A stretch of DNA of 64,000 bases from Talpa occidentalis. Taxonomy: Eukaryota > Chordata > Mammalia > Eulipotyphla > Talpidae. The stretch is from assembly GCF_014898055.3 (NCBI RefSeq), contig NW_023605083.1, forward strand, positions 64,582,228-64,646,227, written 5' to 3'. The translations under genes were made by a program, and so were the position numbers. The notes beneath the pieces are model-generated. The model saw only the letters and a list, made by a program, of their open reading frames with translations. It made no database searches and was not told where the DNA came from. Positions 1 to 10,120 of this stretch are shown here, piece by piece; within the stretch, counting starts at the first letter, position 1, and the number at the start of each line of letters is the position of its first letter.

Positions 1-1362
1 CCTCGGTTTCTACCGGTTCCATATCCTCAGATTCAAGCAAATGTGGATCAAAAACACATACTCTGTGGTTAGGTTTGCTGTGATTGCATCTGTACTGAAC
101 ATGTACAGGCTTTTTCTTGTCAGTATTCCCTAAACAATACAGTATAACAGCTATTTACATAGCATTTACATTGTATTAGATATTATAAGTAATCTAGAGA
201 TGATTTAAAGTGTACCAAGGATATGCATAGGTTATATGCAAATGTTATGACATTTTATATAAGGGACTTGAAAATGCAAGGATTTTGGTATCTGCAGGGG
301 GTCTGGAACCAGTTTCCGGCTGTGTGTGTGTGTGTATGTGTGGTGGGGGTGGAAGTGTGGTGGGGGAGTGGGGGGTTTTGTATGTCGAGAGAGCCCACAG
401 TGCTGTGCCTGTTCTACTTCAGAGGTCACTGAACCATAAGCCAAGCCTGAGTCCTGGGTTCCAGGAGACAAGGGCCCCAGCAGGCTGAGGATACCCCCAA
501 GCTCCTCTTTCATCTCTGGTGGATGAGCAGTCCTTTGAGGGTGGTCGAGAACCTCAGCTGCACTAGAGCAGCCAACTAATCCAGCTTTGGCATCCTCTGC
601 CCTGGCGTCCCAGCATCCCCTGGGCGTTCCTTTCCCTCCCAGGGGACTGATGTCAGGAAGCCAAGATGTAACCAGACTTCCCCAGCAACCTCCATGCAGC
701 AGGTGGAGACCTCAGCTTGATGACTCCTTGAACAGGCTGCGTTTTCCCTTGCTTAGGCTTTTCTTGAAAGGATTTTCCCTCCTCCATATGAGACTGCTCA
801 GTGAGTTTATCCAGTTTTGAGGGTTTCCCTCCTTCAGAAGTGAGCGGCTCCTTGCGGAACAAAGAAGGTGTTCACTGCATGAGCTGGAAGTGAGTCTGAA
901 GTGGGGGTCCCTTTCTGGAGAGGTCAGCACTGTATTTCCCATCGAGCACTCTCAGTGTCTGCAGACACACAGTGGAAATCACATGAAAGGGAAGGAGAAT
1001 GTGCAGCGGCCTGCATCCCATCAGACATACCAGGAGAGGGACGCCGGGGATGTCCTGCGAACGGAGACTTGGGCTTGGAGAAGCTCAGTGACTAACACAG
1101 TTCTTTTGTTCCTAAGACTCTAAAACTTTGTAGAGAAGAACATTATTTTGCTCACTACAAGATTTCAAATATCTTTTTAGCCAAAGAGGCCTTTCACAAA
1201 TGAAGTCTTATACTGGCGCTCAGGCTACTGAATGGAAATCAGCGGTTATTTTTTAACTGGGGTTGGGGGGAGGGGGCCGCTTTATGACTTTTGCAGACCT
1301 TAGTTAGGCACTTTGCCTTTCTGGGTTCCTTCCCCCCAAATTGTTAAAAATTGGGTTTTATG
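1..1362. other. Unique sequence, no gene seen
   Basis: No repeat family or coding exon that I can defend. It holds a short TG-rich microsatellite at about 320-346. A 30-bp open segment at 838-867 sits behind a decent 3' splice site but has a weak 5' splice site. Confidence 0.5.
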
Positions 1363-1623
1363 GGGCCTCCCTGGTGGCTCAGGGGTTAAAGACAGCGCTT
1401 TGAAGCTATCGCCAGCCACTGCAGCACGAGTTCAATTCCTGGCCAGAGAGCAACCCACATGGCGCAGCAGACCTCTCCTGTCTCCCGCTGCTCCCCTCAG
1501 CAGTGTATTTCAGTGGATCTGCCTGTGCTGCTCCCCACTCTCTCTGGTGAATCCTTTCACCCCCTCACACCTCTGGCTTACATACCAGTTCTTATATGTA
1601 TGAACAAATAAGTCTTTAAAAAA
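1363..1623 (+). mobile_element. tRNA-derived SINE, ttaaag-head subfamily
   Basis: Full-length copy running from gggcctccctggtgg through a tRNA-like B-box region (gagttcaattcctgg) to a tail ending aagtctttaaaaaa. It is flanked by an imperfect target-site duplication, attgggttttatg on the left and atttaggttttatg on the right. This copy belongs to the subfamily with cactgcagcacgag and a tatgtatgaacaaataa-type tail. Confidence 0.88.
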
Positions 1624-3450
1624 TTTAGGTTTTATGACTACATTGATATAAAGATGAGTGTATTAATATTCACATGTTAAATATTTTCTCTGACCTAAAC
1701 ATTCACTTTCTTTATTCTAATTTTAAACGAAAAGACAGCATTTTGCCCTCCTCCACTCCCTCCCCCCCCCCCCCAGCCCTGTGTACTCTTGTGAGGTCTG
1801 TGCTCTGCAGGGAAGTTGGCTCCAGGGAGACTGTCCTACTGGCCTGCCCACACCTGGTGGCCCCTGAGCAGGCTGCAGGGGTGGAACCCAGTGTGAAGAC
1901 ACCACATAGACATCACGCTTGTCCCTAATCAGACACTGGTCTGCTCCTCCGGGGAAGAATCGTAAGATGGCCCCACAAGGGTGAAATGTCAAAGTCATTT
2001 TCTCTCCCCCAAGCCTAGTTCTTGTCCTGCAATCCCATTAGCATCCTTTTGCCAAGTACTCATCTGTCCAGCATCTGCAGGAACTCCTCTAGGGTGTGGG
2101 AGCTCCTTACTGAGCTTGAGTTCTCTTTTTCTGGCCTGGTTCTGTAGCACGTCATGGTACCAGGAGGTCCCTGGGTCGATCACCATTTATCCCCTAAGCC
2201 AGTTAGCCTGTGGTGCCCAAGCCACTGCTGAGCTGGCATGGGGGTCAGCACCTGAGGAGGAGGAACAGGAGGTTCAAGGTGTAGTTCTTCCCCTCCACTG
2301 CCGTGTGATCTGAGCAGGGACACTTTCCCTCTCTGAGCTTGAGGTACCCCATTGGGAAAGGAACAGATTGGACATGATAGTCCCCTCATATTGCAGTTGT
2401 TTGATGCTAAAGGGAGAACCATGGTGATGCCTGCAGCTCGGATATCCCAGCTTTTTGGGCCTTGCTTGCAGCTCAGATGCCAGAAGTTGTGTGTCCCTGT
2501 TCCCCCGTTATGGACTTTGACAGCAAGTATGGAGAAGATGCTGGAATGAGGAAGGGGAACAGTCAAGTGGCTCAGGGTGGTCTCTCCTCTTCTTGGCTCC
2601 ATCTCAGAGGCTGATGAACTTTTCCTGGGATTTAGGAAATCTTGGGTATCCCAGAGCCCAGTGGGCAGCTGTCCGGTGCTCTCATGGAACCAGGTGCTTG
2701 CCCTCAGCTTGGGGGAGAGGCCAGCGAGGCCAGTGACGTGCTTTCCTCCCTGGGGCTTGCTGGCCCCAAGCATGGACTTTCTTAGGACTGAGCAGTGGCT
2801 CGGCAGAATGGGGTACCTCGTTCCTTGTCACCCTCCATCTAGCTTCTCCAGGCCTCTGCACTTGGATGAGGGACTCACCCATCCCCTTACTCACAGCCTG
2901 GCCATGTCCCCCTCTCCTAGATTCACCTAATCCCCCAACTCCACACTTGGTTCATGCTCTCCGTCTGACTGGAACCTTGCCACAATGACTTCCAGGCCCC
3001 AGGAGGAAAGAGGGGGTGTGGGATGAGTCCCCATCTTGGCCTCTGGATCCGGCAGCGTCGTGCCCGGCCAGCTTCTAATCCTCCTTTGGAGGTGCGTGCC
3101 TGTTCCTGCTCTGCTTTGTAATTATTGATTCCCGCAGTGCCTGCTCGTCCAGCTGGGGTGGACTTGGCGCCCGAGCACCAGCTTCAGGGGCTTAGAAGTT
3201 CCTGGAATCAGTGACTTATTACTGGCCTAATGACCCTCTCCCTGCCAGCAGGTGTGCCCAGGCAAATTCTCCTTTTTCCTCTCAGAGTGTTTCTCTTAAT
3301 CAGACCATACATTGACATGACATCCTGTTAGAATTAAACTAGGATAAATACTGCTCTTATAAAATTCACATTTCTTACATCCATTTCAGAGGAAACTTAT
3401 TACATATTTGGGTTTTTATAAGTCTTACGGGCTCAGTTCAGTCAAGTTTT
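1624..3450. other. GC-rich unique sequence, no gene seen
   Basis: Contains a run of 14 C at about 1763-1776 and a probable MIR scrap near 2305-2370. Both strands have few stops, which gives a 197-codon minus-strand reading at 2180-2773 and a 117-codon plus-strand reading at 2577-2930. Neither has recognisable domains or supporting splice sites. The AT-rich patch around 3110-3140 (gctttgtaattattgattcc) has the look of a small conserved element. Confidence 0.4.
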
Positions 3451-3726
3451 CTTTTTTTTTTTTTTTAAAGATTTATTTATTTATTTATACAAGCACTGGG
3501 TGCAGTCAGAAGCGCTGGAGGGTGAGAGAATTCACCAGAGCCAGAGCAGGGAACAGAACAGGCAGACCGACGAAACTCACCGCTGAGGGGAGCAGCAGGT
3601 GCGGCAGGAGAGGTCTGTTGCGCCATGTGGGACCCTCGCTGGCGGCCAGGTGTTGAACTGGTGCTGCAGAGGCTGCAGGCAGCTTCGCAGCCCAGCGTTC
3701 AACCTCTGTGCAGCCAGGGGAGGCCC
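3451..3726 (-). mobile_element. tRNA-derived SINE, ttgagc-head subfamily
   Basis: Minus-strand copy: poly-T at 3451, then the aaagatttatttatttat tail, the body with gagagaattcaccagagcc, and the head ending aggggaggccc. Flanked by tcaagttttc (3442-3451) and tcaacttttc (3727-3736), a duplication with one mismatch. Confidence 0.88.
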
Positions 3727-3926
3727 TCAACTTTTCTTTTTAATAGTAAATAGCAATTAACATATATTCTCAAACTGTGCTAAGTAGTAGTTAGAAAGGC
3801 AGCTATAAAATTTGGGCATCAGCTGGCAGGTTTAGGACTTAAATTTTCCTTTCTCGTGGTTGGCCTCTTCAGGTTTGTTTCCTATCTCACCATTCTGTTT
3901 TTTACTTAAATAATTCATCCAGTTGT

Positions 3927-4201
3927 GGGCCGCTCCGGTGGTACAAGGAGTTAAGCATAGAACTGTGAAGCTATCCGCAGCTACTGCAGCACGAATTTGA
4001 TCCCTGGCCAGGGAGCAACCCACATGGCACAGCAGACCTCTCCTGACTTTCCCGCTGCTCCCCTCAGCAGTGTATATCAGCCAGTTTGCCTGTTCTTTTC
4101 CCCACTCTGTCTTGGTGAATCCTCATACCCCCCCACCCCCATACATCTGCCATGTAACCCAGTTCTTGTATGCATAAATAAATAAAAAATAAAAAAAAAA
4201 C
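3927..4201 (+). mobile_element. tRNA-derived SINE, ttaagc-head subfamily
   Basis: Plus-strand full-length copy with a diverged head (gggccgctccggtgg), the ccctcagcagtgtat body motif and a tail of tgcataaataaataaaaaat plus poly-A. Exact 11-bp target-site duplication catccagttgt at 3916-3926 and 4202-4212. Confidence 0.9.
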
Positions 4202-4379
4202 CATCCAGTTGTATGGCAGAAGAAAAGTCTTAGAGTGGCACATCTGAAGCCACTCCCTACACCTCTGTCCCTGCTGGCTTACCCCTCCTGTGTGCAGGGA
4301 GCGCCGCATGTCTGTCACAGCTTAGCAGGAGCCATAAGAAGCCCCAGTGCAGCATCTTCTGCTGTCTTAAGCAGTGTCT

Positions 4380-4620
4380 TCTCATAGAATCCTTGTTTCA
4401 TTCAAAACAACATTTAGTCATTGTAAAAAATAGCAAATGCTCATTATGGAAGTTGCAAAACATAGGAAAGTATGAGGAAGAAAGAAAATATCCATTTCTG
4501 GCAAATACTTACACCTTTCTATTTTGAACTTTTCCCTTGTAAATTATTTTTGTTATTTTTTACCAGTAGGTGCAATAGAGAAAATTTCTCTTTTGGCTCA
4601 AAAAAAAAAAAAATGCTCAA
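4380..4620. repeat. Probable ancient LINE 3'-end fragment
   Basis: AT-rich sequence of the style gcaaatgctcattatggaag, followed by aaaacataggaaagtatgagg, resembles the old 3'-end repeats dispersed in all placentals. A similar piece continues at 4930-5110 after the SINE. Family and strand are not resolved. Confidence 0.35.
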
Positions 4621-4624
4621 TGTT

Positions 4625-4911
4625 GGGGACTCCATGGTAGCGCAACCTATGAAGCTATCTGCAGCCACTGCAGCATGAGTTTGATCCCTGGCAGGCCAGG
4701 GAGCAACCCACATGGCGCAGCAGACGTCTCCTGACTTGCCCGTTGCTCCCCTCAGCAGTGTATTTCAGTCAATCTGCCTGTTCTGCTCCCCACTCTGTCT
4801 CTGGTGAATCCTCTCACCTCCCGCACCTCTGACCTGTATGCCAGTTCTTGTATGCATAAACAAATCTTAAAAAAAAAAATAACAGGAATAAAGAAACTAA
4901 TTTTTATATTT
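4625..4911 (+). mobile_element. tRNA-derived SINE with an extra 3' extension
   Basis: Plus-strand copy with a shortened head (gggactccatggtagcgc). After the caaatcttaaaaaaaaaaa tail there are about 32 further AT-rich bases before the target-site duplication. The duplication aaaaaaatgctcaatgtt is exact at 4607-4624 and 4912-4929, so the extension was part of the inserted RNA. Confidence 0.9.
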
Positions 4912-5169
4912 AAAAAAATGCTCAATGTTAAAAGATTTTAGCATTTCCCAATTTTCATATAAGCCCTGTCTGGTGCTCATTAAGTGGCTGCACCCTCGTG
5001 TATCAGCAGTGCCCTGTTGAGGGGGTATTTCCTGGTGCCTGTTTTTTCCCTGTTATAAGTGACGCTGTGAAGACTTGTAAGTGAAGCCGTTTTCACGTTT
5101 CGGATTGTTCCCCAGTCTTTTTCATCCAGAAGAAACCCTAATGATCACCCAGACCACCTACCTTTAGTG

Positions 5170-5330
5170 TGGGTAAGGTCAGCTAGAGTCTTGTTAAAAA
5201 AAGCACTCTGGGCCTTACCCCCAGAGATTGGGGTTCAGTGGGTGAGGGTGGGCTGGAAGCTGCGTCCTCATGTCACCCATAGGATGCTGAGGCTGCGCTG
5301 TGTGGACCACAGTTTGAGTGGCATAAGCCT
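5170..5330 (+). mobile_element. MER5A-like hAT DNA-transposon fossil
   Basis: The order gtcttgttaaaaaaagca, ccttacccccagagattgg, ggatgctgaggctgcgctg and gaccacagtttgagtgg follows the MER5A consensus. It is a non-autonomous element without coding capacity. Confidence 0.55.
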
Positions 5331-5355
5331 CCTCTGCTCTGGGTGAGAGTGGGTA

Positions 5356-5447
5356 ATTGGAGCTGAGCATAAGGGAGGGGATGTGTGTCCATTGTCTGTC
5401 CATTGTCCATTGGAGCTAAGCATAAAGGAGGGGATGTGTGTCCATTG
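5356..5447 (+). repeat. Tandem duplication, 39-bp unit
   Basis: The unit at 5356-5394 recurs at 5409-5447 with two substitutions (attggagctgagcata versus attggagctaagcata). Short tgtccattg spacers lie between them. It is local and non-coding. Confidence 0.85.
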
Positions 5448-5689
5448 CCCAGGCCTGTGGGCAGCTCCCATGTTGGGGCTGGCGCCCAGCAGAGGGTTAT
5501 CAGGTTGAGATCTCAGCCGCTCAGGGCTAGCAGATGCTGACTGTAGACATGCACATACTCGGAGCTGGCATACAGGTGGGCCTCAGGTAAGCTTGGTTAG
5601 GAAAGAAACTGGCAGACATTGGTGAATTGTCTTAAATGAGAGTGACTGACAGCCCTTCCAGTAAGCAAGGGGTTAAACAGCACAGCCTC

Positions 5690-5850
5690 CCCGGAGCCAA
5701 GGGGGAACTCAGGAGTAAGTCGTGACTGCCTAATTAATTCAATTAAACTACTTTATAAGCTCCGCTGGTGTCAGTAAATTGTTAAAGTCTATTAAAAAAT
5801 CAGTGGAACGTGATTAGGGTTTGGGGACACTGCATCACCTTCCTAGACTT
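5690..5850. promoter_or_regulatory. Candidate conserved non-coding element
   Basis: Repeat-free block with homeodomain-core motifs (cctaattaattcaattaa, gtcagtaaattgttaaag). This composition is common in deeply conserved enhancers. Inferred from sequence style only. Confidence 0.3.
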
Positions 5851-6265
5851 CTTCCCCTAGTCTTCCACCCTCATAGTGGGGTGCACTAAACGAGGAACAG
5901 ATGATTGTTGGGACCTTCTATGTATACTGCGGCTGATGTCACCTGCTCTGGGGCCTCAGTTTCCCCAGCTGTACAGTTAAGCAGTGTACTGGCTCTAGCA
6001 CACCCCCTTCAGCCCCAGTCATCAGTTTTTCCAGTCTCTTCTGGTCAGAGACAGCTGTTACTAAGAAGTGACTGGCCTCTGCCCCTCCTTCACATCAATT
6101 TCACTTGGGCAAGTTTCAGGGTGGCTGTGAGGACAGGTCCCCCAAAGGAGAGGTCCAGGTCTGGGGAGAGGGCAGTGAGCAGAGTGGATTTCACCAGAAA
6201 CTGCTGCACTGGTTACATCTGCCTTTGACCTGACACCAGAGAGTCAGGGCCTACAGTCTCATCCC

Positions 6266-6405
6266 TCATTCCTCCCAGTGGAAGTGGTAGCCCCACTTTT
6301 ACAGGTGAGGAGACTGAGGCGTCCAGCCTCCAAGCAGCAAGTAGTAGAGTTGAGATTTGAGCCCAGGGATGCCACACTCAGAATGGCAGGTGCATGTAAA
6401 TCCAT
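6266..6405 (-). repeat. MIR SINE fragment
   Basis: The order ccacttttacaggtgaggag, actgaggcgtccagcc, cagcaagtagtagagttg and gatttgagcccaggga is the reverse complement of the MIR core and 5' half. Confidence 0.65.
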
Positions 6406-6409
6406 GCTG

Positions 6410-7640
6410 CCCCCACCCCCTCACTGCCCCTACCAGTCCTGCAATGTGCAACAGTGCAGTCATGGGAAAGAAAACACTAGACATACTTTTCTTCTCTAGC
6501 CAGAATCCAGATGGAAGGAATCTGCAAGAAGTGGGGACACCCCATCCCCAGAGGTGCGGGAGGCTGGCCAGTGGGTAGGCCCTCAGAACCCTGGTCCTGC
6601 AGCTCCGGGTTCGGATGCTGCTATGCGCTGTCTCAGCAGTCTGTGCTGAGAGAGGGCTGGAAATTCAGGCATTGCCCCCTGCGCTTGGACACTGGGTTAC
6701 TATCTTGGCTTCTGAACATCATGTCTTGCTCAGCCAAACCAGGCAGTGCTAGTCTTGAGGGACAACGTGGTCCTGGGACTGAGGACAGCTTTGCTCATTT
6801 GTCAGCTGTGGATCTTGGGCATAGCCTTTCCTTTCCTAATCCTAGAGGTTTAGGCTTGTGCCAAGGTGGCTCAGGCAGGGTACTCAGTGGCTGCCCTGTG
6901 GCTGGCAGAGAAGGCCAGATATTCAATAGTCTGTGAATGGAGCATTCATGGGCCCTGGGCTCTGAGAAGTCTTTTAGTAAACAAAGGAGATTAACTTTGT
7001 TTACTCAATCCCTCCACCCCCAATCCCTGTTGGCCTCTCCAGGCACACCTTTTGTTTAATGGCCTGCTGGTTCAAGTAAGGAGACATAGACACTTAAATA
7101 TTACGATACCTGGAAGTGGACTATTCAAAGAGGACTACTCATTACGAGGGTTGCTTGGGTTTGCTTCTCTGGCTCTTTTTGTCACAACACCCTTTCTGCA
7201 AATTGGATAAAGGGGCCCTTAGCAGGGTGGTGTCCAAATCCTCTTGAGTCAGGTTTTCTTAAACCACAGTCCCTGTTTGTTCCAGGATCAGAGACTGGCC
7301 AAGTTCCGGGAGCCTCTCTTGTTCCCAGCAGCCCTTGAGTAGCCAAGATCTGGAATCTACTCTGCGTGGGGCTCCCCTTGAGTGCATTTATCTGTTGAAT
7401 GTGCTGTTGTGGGGAAACTCTCCTCCCCACTTCACACCACTCATTCATTGGTAGGGCTTGGAAGGTGCGTCAACATGTACTGGGAAATCCCAGTGATTCG
7501 GAGCCGCCATTTGAAGGATTTGTGAACTGCAGCTGACCTTTTCAGAAGGAGGTTTGCTAAGGAAAATGCTAGTGTAAACAAGATCTTTAGGGGAAGAAGT
7601 CTAAGGTGTGTAAGACATCAGTCTATTTTTAAGCCCTTTG
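6410..7640. other. Unique sequence, no gene seen
   Basis: No recognisable repeat or defensible exon. A pyrimidine tract ends ttcttctctag at 6499 and is followed by an open reading of about 140 codons from 6511, but no matching 5' splice site or family is seen. Confidence 0.4.
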
Positions 7641-7720
7641 AAAAACTCCCGCTGGAATATAAACACTATGCTAATTATAAAAACACCTTTTCTGCTCAAA
7701 ACTGTAAACAAGATGGGGGT
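7640..7720. promoter_or_regulatory. Candidate conserved non-coding element
   Basis: Short AT-rich block with gctaattataaaaacacc and ggaatataaacactatgc, free of recognisable repeats. Inferred from composition only. Confidence 0.25.
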
Positions 7721-7824
7721 CTGGGTAAAGGGGAAGGGCATTGGAACAAAGGTTAAACCAGAGACTCAGTGCTGTCTTACCACAGAGTTGATTTAGTTGC
7801 TCATCTTTAAAAATTCAGATCACA

Positions 7825-7951
7825 GGGCCTCCCCTGGTGGCGCAGCGGTTGAGTGCTGGGCTGTGAGGCTGCCTGCAGTATCTGCAGTGCTGGTTCATTC
7901 CCTGGCTGCTGCTGAGGGTCCCACCAAAAAAAAAAAAAAAAAAAAAAAAAA
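7825..7951 (+). mobile_element. Head-only short SINE
   Basis: Starts with an intact gggcctcccctggtggcgca head and tRNA-like region, then passes from agggtcccacc directly into about 27 A. The 3' body present in the other copies (ccctcagcagtgtatttcag to tail) is missing. The insertion is bounded by tcagatcac at 7815-7823 and 7952-7960, so it entered in this short form. Confidence 0.85.
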
Positions 7952-8085
7952 TCAGATCACTCACTTGCTGTGACCCTCCCTGCCACCCCCAGGAGCAGCG
8001 GTGGGCACATACTCCCATTGGCAATAGTCTTTATTTTTTTAAATACTTAGTTTTCATTCTAACATGGGTAAATGTTCAGCATTTC

Positions 8086-8349
8086 TTTTTTTAAAGATTT
8101 ATTTATTTATGCAAAAATTAGGTACAGTCAGAGGTGCCGCAGGGTGAGAGAATTCACCAGAGACAGAGTGAGGAGCAGAACAGGCAGATGGACCGAAGAC
8201 ACTGTTGAAGGGAGCAGCAGGTGAGGTAGGAGAGATCTGCTGAGCCATGTGGGTTTCTCCCTGGCCAGCTGGTAATCGAACCTGCACTGCAGAGGCTGCA
8301 GACAGCTTCACAGCCCGGTGCTCAACCTGCTGTGCCACTGGAGAGGCCC
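8086..8349 (-). mobile_element. tRNA-derived SINE in a nested cluster
   Basis: Minus-strand copy from poly-T through aaagatttatttatttatgc and gagagaattcaccagagaca to a head ending ggagaggccc. It lies inside the 3' tail region of the next SINE, at 8354. Confidence 0.85.
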
Positions 8350-8353
8350 AGTC

Positions 8354-8635
8354 TTTTTTTAAAAAGATTTATTTTGTTTGTTTATGCAAACAAGAACTGG
8401 GGTGTAGGTCAAGGGTGGGGGTGGGGGGGTGCTGAGAGGATTCACCAGAAACAGAGTGGGGAGCAGAACAGGCAGATCTACTGAAATACACTGCTGAGGG
8501 GAGCAGTGGGCAAGACAGGAGAGGTCTGCTGCACCATGTGTGTAGCTTCCTGGCAAGGGATCGAACTTGTGCTGTAGTGGCTGGCGATAGTTTCATAGCG
8601 CTGAGACTTTAACTCCTGCACCACAAGGGAGCCCC
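8354..8635 (-). mobile_element. tRNA-derived SINE in a nested cluster
   Basis: Minus-strand copy with tail aaaaagatttattttg, body ggattcaccagaaacagagt and head ccacaagggagcccc. Together with the copy at 8086 and a 54-bp 3' extension (8032-8085) it is bounded by cccattggcaatagtctt (8014-8031) and cccattggcaataatctt (8636-8653). Confidence 0.85.
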
Positions 8636-8655
8636 CCCATTGGCAATAATCTTCT

Positions 8656-8938
8656 TTTTTCTTTCCTTTTTTTTTTTTTTTAAAGATTTATTTATTTATT
8701 TATACAAGCACTGGGTACTGTCAGAAGCGTGGGAGGGTGAGAGAATTCACCAGAGCCAGAGCAGGCAGCAGTACAGGCAGACTGACGAAATACACTGCCA
8801 AGAGGAGCAGTGGGCGGCAGGAGGGGTCTGCGCGCCTTGTGGGACCCTCGCCGGGGGCCGGGGATCGAACCAACGTTGCAGAGGCTGTGGGCAGCTTCGC
8901 AGCGCAGTAGTCAACCCTTGCGCCACCAGAGGAGGCCC
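8656..8938 (-). mobile_element. tRNA-derived SINE, second insertion at the same target
   Basis: Minus-strand copy of the younger subfamily (tatacaagcactgggtac, then the head gaggaggccc). Its target-site duplication is ttggcaataatcttct at 8640-8655 and ttggcaatagtcttct at 8939-8954, reusing the site duplicated by the neighbouring insertion. Confidence 0.88.
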
Positions 8939-9184
8939 TTGGCAATAGTCTTCTCATCCCAACTCTGTTCCCCTGCCTGGTTTAATTGAGGGAGTTACCT
9001 TAGTGGCCCTGACCCGTTGAAATTTGCAGTTCTGCCCTTGTAAGGACAATTTCCCCCAATATTTTAAGAGCACAGTAAACCTACCATTGCTCATTTCCTC
9101 TCCATTAACCGTAGAGGAAGTCTTCTACCTTTTTCAGCAAAACTTCCATAGCTAAGCAGTTTCAACACCAGCCAGCCCTTCTCT

Positions 9185-9330
9185 AGAGAACACCTACTGT
9201 GCAGCAGGCTGTGTGCACTGGGCTGGAACATGGTGTTGAGAAAAACTGCCTTCCTGCCTCCCGGAGCTTGCTGCCTACCAGAGTGGCATCTGTAATGCCA
9301 GGGAGGGTGCTTTCCAGCCACCAGCCTCAC
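9185..9330 (-). repeat. L2 LINE 3' fragment
   Basis: The order cacctactgtgcagcaggc, tgtgcactgggctggaac and ggagcttgctgcctaccag is the reverse complement of the L2 3' end. Confidence 0.5.
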
Positions 9331-9865
9331 CTCACCCACTGCTTCTGTCCAACATGTCCTGATGGGGGTAGAGGATTCTGAAACAGTGGATTAGGTCCTT
9401 GACCTTGACCTGCCGTCAGAGAGACGAGGGTGAGGAAGCTCCCAGACTTTAGAATGTTGGCTTCCTTTGAACTTTGGGAATGTTGGGGTATAGGGTGGGA
9501 AAGAGCTCTAGGGGACTCGGGACACCCGTGGAGGAAGTGTGTGACCTTGTGGTGTGGTTAATACCGAGGTACAGATAGGGGAAAGGCGAGGCTATCCCAG
9601 GCTCTAATGAAGAGATAGAAAGATTATAATTAGCAGAGGCTTTATATGCAAATGATATTTCAAAATGCTTAAAATTATCCTGTGAGGGAGGCTGAAAATA
9701 GCAGGTGGTCTACTTGAACACAGTATTTGGGGAGTGGCAGGACATAAAAGGGTGTGGAGGGCGGAGGGAGGGGAAGAGAAAGAGATGAATGGACAGATAC
9801 CAGGTGTCCTTGTGGAGGACCCTGAAGCCAGGTGGAGAATTTGACTGACCAAGGAAATGAGTGAT

Positions 9866-9986
9866 CAGGCCTTAAGCCCCAGGAGGGCACAGTGTTTGTC
9901 TTATTCACCACTGTAGTCTCAGGTTCCAGCAAGGGCCTGACATAGTAGAGACTTCTGAAATATTTGTTGAGTGAATGAATGAAGGT
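9866..9986 (+). repeat. L2 LINE 3' end
   Basis: The order ccccaggagggcacagtg, ttgtcttattcaccactg and aaatatttgttgagtgaatg is the terminal L2 3' UTR pattern. Confidence 0.65.
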
Positions 9987-10079
9987 ATTTAAGTGGGTAT
10001 TTATCATGTTTATCTTTATGGCAACCTTATGAGGAGATATTAGTCTCACTTTGTACCAATGAAGATGGACCATTCTTAG

Positions 10080-10080
10080 G

Positions 10081-10119
<39 letters not shown>
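10080..10119 (+). repeat. (GT)n microsatellite
   Basis: About 19 uninterrupted GT units, seen directly. Confidence 0.95.

Positions 10120-10120
<1 letters not shown>

Noticed and set aside
838..867. 30-bp segment reading VSGSLRNKE that would fit the phase of the exon at 37191
   Set aside because: Its 5' splice site (gtgttc) is weak and such short fits are expected by chance in 37 kb.
2180..2773. 197-codon minus-strand open frame
   Set aside because: The GC-rich region is open on both strands, there is no domain or splice support, and it covers MIR-like sequence.
3408..3656. Repeated similar small proteins across the window
   Set aside because: These are translations of the dispersed SINE copies, not a gene family.
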